Source of the DNA: Calonectria ilicicola
Taxonomy: Eukaryota > Ascomycota > Sordariomycetes > Hypocreales > Nectriaceae
Direction: 5' to 3'
Assembly (NCBI GenBank): GCA_020809705.1
Contig: CP085825.1
Location: 7,998,001-8,062,000 of the forward strand
DNA: 64,000 nucleotides
The notes beneath the pieces are model-generated. The model had not been told where the DNA came from. It did not search any database and saw only the letters and a program-made list of their open reading frames with translations. Both the position numbers and the translations under genes were made by a program. Below are positions 55,279 through 64,000 of the stretch, in pieces (position 1 is the first letter of the stretch; every line of letters begins with the position of its first letter).

Positions 55279-55288
55279 ATATATAAGA
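55279..55288 (+). promoter_or_regulatory. TATA box of the small secreted beta-sandwich protein gene
   Basis: GATATATAAG lies 91 bp upstream of the ATG at 55379. Confidence 0.6.
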
Positions 55289-55378
55289 AGCAGTTGACAG
55301 ATGCTTGGCGGTTTTCTTTTTTGGTAGACAACAATCCAATCAATCATCTCAATCAGCTATCACAGCCTCACAATCAAA

Positions 55379-56215
55379 ATGCCTTCTGCACGAAAGACTG
55401 TTGCCACTCTGGCCGCCGTGGCCGTCTCCTCGGTCAACGCCGCCATGGGTCCTGCCTTCAGCACCGGTCCCGTCTCTTCCAACTCATTCATCCGTGAGGC
55501 CACCTCGACTCTTGTGTTGCCCAAGGCTCCCAGCGGTTCTTCTGGAGACACCTCTCTCTGGGTCGGCATGGGAACCTCGAACGGCGACTTGATCCAGTCC
55601 ATTGCCGACAACTGGGAGTCTGATTCATGGAGCATCTACGCCTACACACTTCTCAGCACATCTGGTGGGTTTTTTGTTTCCAGAAAAGAGTTGATTGTTC
55701 AGTGATATTAATGTATAAACGCAGCCACCTCTCAAATGCCAGTGCAGGGAGATTCTGCAACTGCTGTGGCCGAGGACCAGATCACCATGCACTGTAAGTG
55801 AAGCATGCATCAAAAGAAGTGTAGTAATTGGATACTGATTGTGATGTTTAGACAAGTTTGATGACACGACTGGAAACTACACACAGACAGTCCTCATCAA
55901 CAACAAGACTGTTTCTACCCTCTCCACCAGCGATGGAAAGGCTCAGGGCTGGGGCTCTGCAGTTGAATGCGCCGAGGACAACTGCGGCACGGTTGGTGCT
56001 CACAGTAAGTAATCCCGAAGTCTAGGGGGGGATACCCGCAAACTAATCATTCAATTACAGGCTGGATCAACACCAAGATTATTCTGGATGTTGCGGATCC
56101 CGACTACATCAACACCATGGGCAAGGGTGATGGTGTTACTGGCGACATGTCGACCAGCGACGGTGGCAAGACCTGGACAGTGACCACTATCAACATTCCC
56201 GAGTTTTCTTTCTAA
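55379..56215 (+). CDS. small secreted beta-rich protein (eqolisin-like pattern, no proven activity)
   Basis: Exons 55379-55664, 55725-55793, 55852-56004 and 56061-56215 close to 220 residues. A signal peptide covers residues 1 to about 21 (VATLAAVAVSSVNA). The mature part alternates short polar and hydrophobic strands (SLWVGMGTSNGDLIQSIADN, WSIYAYTLLS, EDQITMHYKFDDTTGNYTQT). It has one likely disulfide (CAEDNC) and ends with ATTINIPEF-like strands. The overall order (W-x-G-x-G, then a Trp-rich strand, then a thermodynamic loop with D/N) recalls the beta-sandwich of eqolisin (G1) peptidases, but the catalytic Gln/Glu pair cannot be assigned safely. A strong TATA box and four well-formed exons suggest a well-expressed secreted product. 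The function is unknown. Confidence 0.75.
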
Positions 56216-57882
56216 AATATCGCTGGTCGGTACCTTTTTTTTTCATATATATAAAAAAGATCTTTGGAGCAGCATCAGATTATGGAGTTATTTTTATTTT
56301 ATTTTAAAATGAATGACAATGCATCTGGCGTCGAGTTGCCAGTCAGCGTACGAGCTTTTCCATCTATCCAAACGGCATGGTTTCCGTTTCGGGCGTTGTT
56401 TTCCGAACAAGTGCCGGTGATATCCCTGCTTCTGCGGGCGGTTAACGTTTTTTATGCCAGTTCAGAGAGTGCCCAACGATTTTAATATGCAAAAGGCTTG
56501 GCCGTAATGAAATGTTGGTTATGCGGGCGCTTGTTGAGACGGAGCGGTGGTTAGCTGCAGGCCCTCATTGGTGGCTGTTCGGGCATGATTCGTTTGAGCC
56601 TGAATAGGGGCTCGTCGAGTCAGCTGACGCGCTAGTACCCCTCACATGGGACCCTGTGGCGGGCGGGATCGCCACTTACCCTGGAGGGAGTGACGGGGTG
56701 AGGGTGAGGGTCGGTCTGCAAGTGCGCATGTGTGCATGTATGTACCTGCTGTAGTTTTGGTTTTCCCTTTCTCTGGGAGGAATTGGCATTTAGGAGTGGC
56801 TGGCTAGTTTGTGGGACAGAAAGGGGGAACACGGGCTAGTGGCTGGATTGACTAGCGATGATGAAACATTGCGGTTTCTAGACTACGGCGAAGGCGGAGA
56901 ATTTCGATGTGTTGGGGCGGTGGTGGTGGCGGCGTTGATGAGACAAGTGTCGGTCGGCGGGTGCACACAGACACAAGTGTGCGTGTGGCGTGGCGGCAGC
57001 GGTGGTGGTACAGACGAAAAGAGGGAGAGAGAGCCTTGTCGTCATCAAGATGGAACAAAGGCAAGGTGTCAAGCATGCACAGAAGAATAATCCGGGGCAT
57101 TCCCTTTATTCCAGGGCTAAAGGGTTGATTAATTTAATTATTGTTGTTCTATCCAGCCATTGAAAAAAAAAAAAAAAGCTGTGGCATATGGCACAGAGAG
57201 CATGCATATAGCATAAACAAGGAAAAATCCCTTGGGGCGTCCGTGTCGTGATTCCAGCCTCGCTTGCATCTAAATTTAGACAGGCGGAGAAGACGAGAGC
57301 GAGGCTGATGTGTAGTGTGGTGTGGTCTGGTGTCTGGCGTCTGGTGTCTGTCTGGTGCGCTGGGCTGGGCTGGTGTGTGCTGTGTGTGCTGTGCTGGCTG
57401 GCGGCTGGGCCGAAGACCGAAGGCCGACGACGTGGACAACGAAGGCCGACCTTGGCCACTTTTGCCCTTTACCGCCCGTTCGACAAGCGAACACACCGCA
57501 GCACAGCGTCCGAAAAGCGCGGAACAAACCCTCGCTCAGTTTTCCTTTTCTGTCCTTGTCTTTGTCTTTGTCCTTGTCCTTGTTCTCGCGTGCACCAAAC
57601 CAGCCCAGCTCCCTTTTTCCAACCAACCTCCATCATCGCCGAACCCGGCCGGCCCCACCCGGTTGAGTAAATATCGGGCGTCCAGCAAACGCGAGAGCCT
57701 GTTTCGTGTCTGTCATCATTCCACGTCCCACGCCATCACTTCACCACCACAGCATTTGCACCGCATTTGCACCTCAAGACACGCTCCGCCGCGAACCCTA
57801 ATCGCTGCCACTTCCTACTGCTATTCACCGTCGACGGCCCCCAGCAAACCCACCGCTCCAGCCTCGTCTCGACACCGCCATC
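56216..57882. other. long promoter and leader region of casein kinase I
   Basis: No gene was found. It contains strand-biased tracts: G/GT-rich 57300-57410, and CTTTGT-type repeats at 57546-57590 on a pyrimidine-rich strand that continues into the leader. Long GC- and CT-rich leaders are usual for constitutive fungal kinases. Several long open frames here follow from the base skew and are not genes. Confidence 0.5.
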
Positions 57883-59103
57883 ATGGCTGCCATGGTAAGT
57901 TTCTGTCCTGTCCAGTCTGTCTGCATTTGATCATGAGAGAGCGAGCAAGATGGAGATGTCCTCACGTCCTCTCTCTTTCTTTCTCTTTGCCTCACATCAC
58001 ACTCACGCTCTCTCCATCATCGGCCTCCCTTCAACTCTCTCTAGCCTTTTCTCTCGTTTTCCCCACAAAAACACCACCACCCTGGCTGACACTCTGTATC
58101 ATTCGTCCCATCCCCAAAATGCTAACTCAACATCTTTCCCCAGGATCTTCGTGTCGGTAACAAATACCGAATCGGCCGCAAAATCGGCTCTGGCTCCTTC
58201 GGTGACGTCTACCTCGGAACCAACATAATCTCCGGCGAGGAAATCGCCATCAAGCTCGAGAGCGTCAAGGCCAAGCACCCCCAGCTCGAGTATGAGGCCC
58301 GCGTCTTCAAGTCGCTTGCCGGCGGCGTAGGCATCCCCTTCGTCCGCTGGTACGGCACCGAATGTGACTACAACGCCATGGTCTACGACCTCCTCGGACC
58401 CTCCCTCGAAGACCTCTTCAACTTTTGCAACCGCAAGTTCTCCCTCAAGACCGTCCTGCTGCTCGTCGACCAGCTCATCTCCCGTATCGAATACGTCCAC
58501 GCCAAGTCCTTTATCCACCGCGATATCAAGCCCGACAACTTCCTCATGGGCATCGGAAAGCGAGGCAACCAGGTCAACGTCATCGATTTCGGTCTGGCCA
58601 AGAAATACCGCGACCCCAAGACGCACTTCCACATCCCTTACAGAGAGAACAAGAACCTGACGGGAACTGCCCGCTACGCCTCCATCAACACCCATTTGGG
58701 TGTCGAACAGGCCCGCCGAGATGACATGGAATCGCTTGGATACGTCATGCTCTACTTCCTCCGCGGATCCCTTCCCTGGCAGGGACTCAAGGCTGCCACC
58801 AAGAAGCAGAAGTACGACCGCATCATGGAGAAGAAGATGACGACCCCTACCGAGGTCCTCTGCCGCGGCTACCCCAACGAGTTCGCCATCTACCTCAACT
58901 ACACTCGATCCCTTCGCTTCGACGACAAGCCCGACTACAGCTACCTGCGCAAGATTTTCCGCGACCTCTTCATCCGTGAGGGCTTCCAGTACGACTACGT
59001 CTTCGACTGGACCGTCTACAAGTACCAGAAGAACGCCCAGGCTGTCGCCAAGGCCACCGCCGGCAACGGACCCGCACGCGAGGGTGGTGCCGAGAACTAC
59101 TAG
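57883..59103 (+). CDS. hrr25: casein kinase I, HRR25/Hhp1/CK1-delta type
   Basis: Exon 1 (57883-57894, four codons) joins exon 2 (58144-59103) across a 249-nt CT-rich intron to give 323 residues. The kinase domain is complete: the glycine loop [12 protein letters not shown], the Lys in [19 protein letters not shown], and the DFG in [12 protein letters not shown]. The CK1-specific [18 protein letters not shown] replaces the APE motif. The N-terminus and the KYQKNAQA block place it with Hrr25/CK1-delta. These kinases act in vesicle traffic, DNA repair, circadian clocks and ribosome maturation. The C-terminal tail after the domain is very short (about 20 residues) compared with yeast Hrr25 (494 residues), as in other filamentous ascomycetes. 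It is the most conserved gene in the window and anchors the taxonomic guess. Confidence 0.97.
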
Positions 59104-59530
59104 TCTGATGTCAGCGCCTTGTGAATCGGACACATCTCTTCTCAATCTCTAGTCAGTATTGGCCCTCGGCCTCACTGATCAACCCACATCGGCAGCACTT
59201 ATCGCGCCCGCTGCTGAGGTGCGCCCCCCTCGCACGCTCAGTGGCAACCCATTTCGCCTGGAAACATTGCATTATCGCGCCGGGGAATAGTCCCCATTGT
59301 CCAGCCCCTTATCCCCCCCGCCGTAACTGTTTCCAGCTCTCCTACCCCCGGCTTCCTAGCTTCCGAATGTCCTGTATTTAGCTTCACTTTTCTAAGAGAA
59401 CCAATGGATCAAGGGCCTGCCACGGAAAGGCACTGAGAATGGTAATTCCTTGTTCTCGAAACAAGAAGGATGAAAGGGACATTTATATACAGATACACGA
59501 ACTGAGCCAATTATATTTTTTATTCCTACC
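59104..59530. other. convergent intergenic region
   Basis: 3' flanks of casein kinase I and the minus-strand regulator. No coding model was found. Confidence 0.4.
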
Positions 59531-61842
59531 CTAATCAAGTACCTCGCTTGGGCTCCCCACAGAGTCAATCATAAAGTCCTGTTCCATGTGATTGTAAAGA
59601 AACGTAGGCGGAAAATCCGTTGGCCACGGTTGTGCCACTTCAGAATTTGTCAAGGCCCAGTCGATGGGCATGGGTTCACATTCAGTCTCGGTCAGATCCT
59701 GCACGCTGAGAGACTCGATTGCATCCCGCTTCTTTTTGGCCTTTTTCACCAGCCTCATTAATGGCTTCCACAGCTCGTCCTGCTGCTGTGCCGAGGAGCC
59801 CCAGCAGCCAATGGCGAGCTCCACTGCATTCCACGCTTTGCGAACAGTGTCTGTTTCCTCGGAGCGAATTGCCAACTCTTCTAGAATTACGGAAATGGCA
59901 TGCCAGTGTATGTGCGTGCAAGGTTGCCGGGCCCACCGTGGCCATGTCCATATTTTGACCAATTCGTAAGAGCACTCGATGGTGTCAATTGAGGCTTCCA
60001 GTAACCCATCTCGGGCGGTTGGTGGGAGAGTCGACCTCTGGTCCGAGGACAAGACGGGATGGTAGATGAGCAGCGGTAATTCAGCAAAGAAAAGCCGTGT
60101 GCTAAAGGAAGTAAACCGTTGGAAAGAACTGTCATCGTCACAGTTCTGCAAGTACTGCTCTTCTACTTGTCGCTTGCAGGCGATTGCCATTTGCTGCATG
60201 TCTTCTTGGCCAAGAGTTGATGAACGTTGATCTACTTGCCCCAATTTCTTCATCAGCAGGCCCATCTCGTACTTGGCCAGCGTTGGCGCCATATCCGTCA
60301 TGCCTGTCTTGGGTTCCGGATACTTGGCACTGCCAGGGATAAGGTCGGAATCATCAATGTTGAGTGGGAGAATCATATCAGGCTTGTCACCAGGTATCAA
60401 TGTATCAGTGCCTTGGTCCAGGGCGGTCCTCAAATCTAGAAGCCATATACTTAGCCAGAGCCTGAGGCTGATTTCAGCATCATAAGGCAATAGGTCACTG
60501 TCTCGTCGCACTCGGTCTATTCCCAAGCTCTGGGCTACTCGAACGGTGAGGGCTGTCATGTTCCAAGTGAAACGTGACTGGTCGCTTTCTCGCAGACAAA
60601 ATAGGAACAAGACGGCTGCCTGCAGCGTCATGAGATCTGGAGACGACATGAACTCAGCCTTTGCAAGGGCCTTTTTTGTGGCCTGGCGGTATCGCGCAAC
60701 CAATGCCTCCTTGTCTCTGCCAAGGAGCTCTTGTGCCTGTCAACAGTGTTAAGTCAGGACAGCAGACCAGACGTGTGCAAAAGCGAGCCTACTTCATCAG
60801 GTGTCATGGAGGTCACGGCGGCAAAGTAGATGGCGAACATGAGCGCATCTTCGGATGGGGTCAGGGACCGCAGGTTACGTTGTATTTCCCGAATCGCCTT
60901 GGTCATTGACGGGACGTGAAACATCTTTATGAGGGGGTCGACATTTTCCACAAAAGTCTGCCAGTAAAAGGGTATCTCAGAAGGGGAGGGGTGCTGGCTG
61001 TTTGGGCTCTCTTCTGGAGGGTTGCAGCCCAGTATAAAAGCGTCATGATCAGGGTTCGTCGGCGTCGTCTGCACGAGTCGGTCCACTGAGTGCGTTTCGC
61101 CATTATCCGAGGCATCGTCTACGTCTTCATCTTCAACGTCGGTCGGGAGAGATCCCGGCGACTCTGCAAGCTACACGAAATGCCAGTAGTGGTTAGTAGG
61201 CAGACGAACCGCACTGGCATCAAGCAATGGAGGTGGAGGAGGATCATGGCATACCAGCCTCGTCAATCTTGTCAGGCACGAAGCATAGACATCACCTTCG
61301 TTGTCTCTCGATGCGGCGGAGGGGCTTCCAATCTGATAGAGCGGTTTTGGTGGCCGCTCGCCAAAGTACAGGCAACGCTCTATCCACTGTTCTCTACTAG
61401 ACACGGCATCGTTGAGGCCCCGGAACGAACGAGGTGCGGAGGAGGCGACGGATGCGTGGGCGGGCGGCCTCGTGCGATCGTCAAGAGTCTCAGACTCGTT
61501 GTCTTGGAGACGCCGGACCTGGGGCAGATGCTGATGCTGCGCGCCCTGTTCCTTTCGGTTGACGGACGAGTGTCCAGCGTCGGAGCGTCGACCGCGCGGC
61601 GTTGGGCGAGCCCGTCCCGGAGGAGGGAAAATGCACGTCGCGTTGTTCCTGGTGCAGTTCGAGCACGGGACCTCTTTATTGCATCTTACCTTGCGTCGGC
61701 GGCACGTTATACAAGATCGCACGCTCGCTTTGGGGCCGCCGCTGTACGAGACGACGTCGAGGGAATGTTGGTTCGACACAATCAGGCTCGGGCTCGACAC
61801 GAGATTCACGGCGTTTTCAGGGATGGAGCGCGGCGATGGCAT
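59531..61842 (-). CDS. Zn2Cys6 transcription factor with fungal-specific middle homology domain
   Basis: Exons 61842-61255, 61170-60793 and 60736-59531 close to 723 residues. The zinc cluster is C44-C47-C54-C60-C63-C70 (SCITCRRRKVRCNKEVPC, then CTRN...). The linker is long and disordered, rich in Arg, Ser and Pro, with no obvious coiled coil. The middle homology domain begins about residue 260 (IPFYWQTFVENVDPLIKMFH). It goes on through LMFAIYFAAVTSMTPDE, YRQATKKALAKAEFM and LQAAVLFLFCLRESD to the VRVAQSLGIDRVRRD block, as in many pathway-specific regulators. The C-terminus is acidic and aromatic (WPTDFPPTFLYNHMEQDF). No adjacent pathway gene suggests a target: the neighbours are casein kinase I and a doubtful ORF. 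Confidence 0.93.
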
Positions 61843-62668
61843 GTTACGGAGGGCACCCGAGCATCGGATCGGATGCTCACGTGAAGATGAGGGATGTATT
61901 TGGTCGTGTCAATTAGATAGGTGCTGTCTAGTTTCAGTTTTGGTTGGAGACCAAAAGTTGATCTTGTCACAGTAGCTCATGAATTGTCATCGGAGTAATC
62001 GCGGAAGAGGGGCACTAAGACGGCCCCACTTATCCAACCAATCACTCTGTCTCTGCACCTCCACTTAATCTTGAGGGGGTGGCCAAGGTCATTTTCGGTG
62101 CAGAGGACCGAGATAGAAGTGATTGATTCCAGCTTTCTCGTCAACTCTGGTTTGAACATGCATATTCTCCGTGGGTCTATTTCTGGGTCTGTTCCAGGCT
62201 CCCAGTCACTGGCCCATTTTTCGATCCATGGTAATTGGCATGCAATACACACCCTTGAAAGAGTGTGCCACAGGACTCACAGAACTCAACTACCCTAAAA
62301 CACCAATTGGAGAGCAAAAAGAATGAGGGAAATTGGCACAAATGTGTATCACCTAATTTTTTAGTGAATTTCTTTATAAATTAGTCAATTTATGGTTGGG
62401 AAAAGCAGAGGGGGTTCAATTTTGCAAGATGTTGCCTTGTATGTTGGTCCCAGGGTCGAAATTGCATCCCGGTACTGGTTGTGGAAGAAGACGACGATGA
62501 AGACGAGAGAGCCGATTTTGAACACAGTCCGATTCTGGACACACCCCAGAAGGTTAATTACGAGACAACCTCGCACTATTTTTCTGCTTCTTTGCTTCCC
62601 ATCCCAAGCAATCAAGCACTCTTTGGAATAAAATACAAATAAAACACAAACTGTCATCTTTCAAAATA
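61843..62668. other. gene-free stretch
   Basis: Promoter side of the minus-strand regulator. No coding model was found. Confidence 0.4.
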
Positions 62669-63241
62669 ATGTTCAACCAGCCTCAGAATAACAATACCAT
62701 CAATGACAACAACCTCCAGGATGGAACTTTGCTGATCGATCAGGCGTCACAGGCGATTAGACTGCCCCAGCCTGAGCCTCAGCCTGAGCCTCAGCCTGAG
62801 CCACAGTCATACCTGCTGCACCCACTTCAGCAGCCACAATCATCGTCTTACACGCCACAGACAACACCACTACTTCAGCCACAGCACTTTGAGAGCGTAT
62901 CGCCACTCACTGTGCCTGACCTTCTTCGCCAACAACAAGCTCGTCAGGCTCGCCAGGCCCATCTCGTCTGGAGACGTCGACGCCTCCTCCTCCGCCTCCT
63001 CCGACAGCAGGCACTCTTACACGATGCCCCAGGCCGTGAAACCACAATCGTCGCCTCCCGTAGCCAATTTTCCGCTTCTCATACCAACTTGCAACTGCAG
63101 CGCCGCATGAGCGTCAGCCACGCCAGTCAAACTATTGTCCACCAACAGGCCGCGAGCGGAACCGCCAACGCGGCTAGGGTCACCCAAGTGTTTCTCCTTC
63201 ATGAGATAATAACCTGCTTCCAGGAACATCGACAGACTTGA
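62669..63241 (+). CDS. Gln/Pro-rich hypothetical protein, weak
   Basis: A 190-codon frame starting MFNQPQNNNTINDNN, well placed behind an A-rich leader (CAAAATAATG). Residues 31-45 contain PEPQ repeats encoded by a 12-bp tandem DNA unit (62767-62808). From about residue 90 the frame turns Arg/Leu/Gln-rich (RQQQARQARQAHLVWRRRR), which looks unnatural. At the same place another plus frame reads in a more protein-like way (SSGDVDASSSASSDSRHSYT, 62947-63105). A frameshift or missed intron near 62890-62945 is therefore possible, or the second half is noncoding. No family was recognised. Confidence 0.35.
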   Translation: MFNQPQNNNTINDNNLQDGTLLIDQASQAIRLPQPEPQPEPQPEPQSYLLHPLQQPQSSSYTPQTTPLLQPQHFESVSPLTVPDLLRQQQARQARQAHLVWRRRRLLLRLLRQQALLHDAPGRETTIVASRSQFSASHTNLQLQRRMSVSHASQTIVHQQAASGTANAARVTQVFLLHEIITCFQEHRQT

Positions 63242-64000
63242 TCCCGCCCCCAAAATGTCATGCTTATCCATGGCCTTCAACACCAGATGCATTTAGTATG
63301 AACTCGGGAGCATTTTAGCTAAATTTCGACACACTGTCGACTCATCGATTTTTTCATTCTATCCCTTCGACTGTGTTAGAGCTGCACTTAGGTCACGGAC
63401 AAGGGGGTCTAGCCAATTAAAGAACATCAAATTGAAGGTACATCTTTTCCCACCTAAGTTAGGCTGTGGAATAAGTCCTAGCAATTTCCGGATCTACATA
63501 AAGCTACATCGCACTGTTGACAGCGATATTGTGACTGCGGCAGCGAGCTGTTTTCACTGACTGTTGCTAATGGCCTTCTTTTTTTGTGTTGCCTCGGCTG
63601 GCCTAGACGGGCTCCTTGACAGGCCACACACCTAGCATTTCCTTTGCGGACAAAAATATGCTATGAAACAGGTGTAAATTCGTCTCCAGTCCGAATTTGC
63701 TTATTGGTTTGAATCTCTGTGCTGTATTTCTGGATAAGGCCATTCTAAATATAACAGCGCTAATCTACTAGGTGTGTAAATGGCTTCCAACAGGGCCGCC
63801 CTAGCTTCTATAAAATAAAGGGATTATTGAGATCTATTTCAAATGGAAAGTCCTAAGCAAGAGCCTTCCAACTACCCCTTTGAATATAGCGGCTAGGGCT
63901 CTAATACACCTGCATTTGGTTATCTTGATTAATAGTATTTGTTTTGTTATTGTAGGTACTAGCCACAGCCGGGATAGAAATCAGCTTGACAGGCTCGGTA
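63242..64000. other. gene-free right edge
   Basis: No coding model was found. Nothing distinctive was seen. Confidence 0.35.

Noticed and set aside
57248..58160. Long plus-strand frames in the casein kinase leader (up to 281 codons)
   Set aside because: Produced by GT/CT skew and simple repeats; Cys/Trp-rich then Ser/Pro-rich translation with no family, overlapping the kinase leader and intron.
58099..59145. 348-codon minus-strand ORF opposite casein kinase I
   Set aside because: Antisense shadow of a GC-rich, highly conserved kinase exon; its Val/Asp/Leu-rich translation has no motif.
1..64000. Secondary-metabolite cluster, rRNA genes, CRISPR array, intact transposon, plasmid origin
   Set aside because: No PKS, NRPS or terpene-synthase motifs, no rRNA-like stretches, no spaced identical repeats, and no transposase or reverse-transcriptase motifs were seen in any frame.

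Overview
The window looks like nuclear DNA of a filamentous ascomycete, most likely a Sordariomycete of the Hypocreales type. Genes are split by many 41-100 nt introns with GT...CTAAC-like...AG signals. The families are typical of these fungi: Zn2Cys6 regulators, a HET protein, an NLR-type STAND protein, an F-box protein, a secreted TNT-type NADase and a kievitone-hydratase-like protein. There is one nuclear tRNA-Asp with an intron and an HRR25-type casein kinase I. I rebuilt most genes exon by exon; every model called intact closes to a whole number of codons. Species cannot be fixed from the sequence alone.

Layout. 0-9 kb: an acidic repeat protein running in from the left edge, two abutting gene relics (a Dal5-type MFS transporter and a D-2-hydroxyacid dehydrogenase), a decayed Zn2Cys6 regulator, and a seven-TM protein with an internal 21-bp tandem repeat. 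9-17 kb: a small secreted protein, a repeat-bearing gene-poor stretch, and an Nta1-type N-terminal amidase with a very long disordered tail. 17-23 kb: an NB-ARC/TPR (NLR-like) gene sharing a 240-bp divergent promoter with a beta-lactamase/PBP-fold hydrolase, followed by an intronless AHL-lactonase-like metallo-beta-lactamase gene. 23-31 kb: tRNA-Asp, an F-box pseudogene, an AT-rich relic, a ThDP enzyme of the acetolactate-synthase superfamily, and a secreted nitrilase gene broken by one stop codon. 31-40 kb: a HET protein, a secreted sulfatase and a mitochondrial D-lactate dehydrogenase. 40-48 kb: two tandem Zn2Cys6 regulators and a class-III aminotransferase. 48-56 kb: secreted or surface proteins (TNT NADase, CrtC/AttH-like protein, double-anchored membrane protein, small secreted protein). 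57-64 kb: casein kinase I, another Zn2Cys6 regulator and a weak Gln-rich ORF.

How the genes work together. The window is mostly accessory: recognition (NLR, HET, F-box), secreted hydrolases, regulators and relics, with CK1 and Nta1 as housekeeping genes. There is no PKS or NRPS backbone, so it is not a classical secondary-metabolite cluster. Five gene relics carry nonsense, frameshift or splice-site lesions, several of them C:G to T:A, which fits old RIP or neutral decay. The closest thing to an undescribed system is the 17.1-23.0 kb group, where an NLR-like sensor, a DD-peptidase-fold hydrolase and a putative lactonase sit together. A sensor-plus-antibacterial-enzyme module is an inference, not something the sequence proves.
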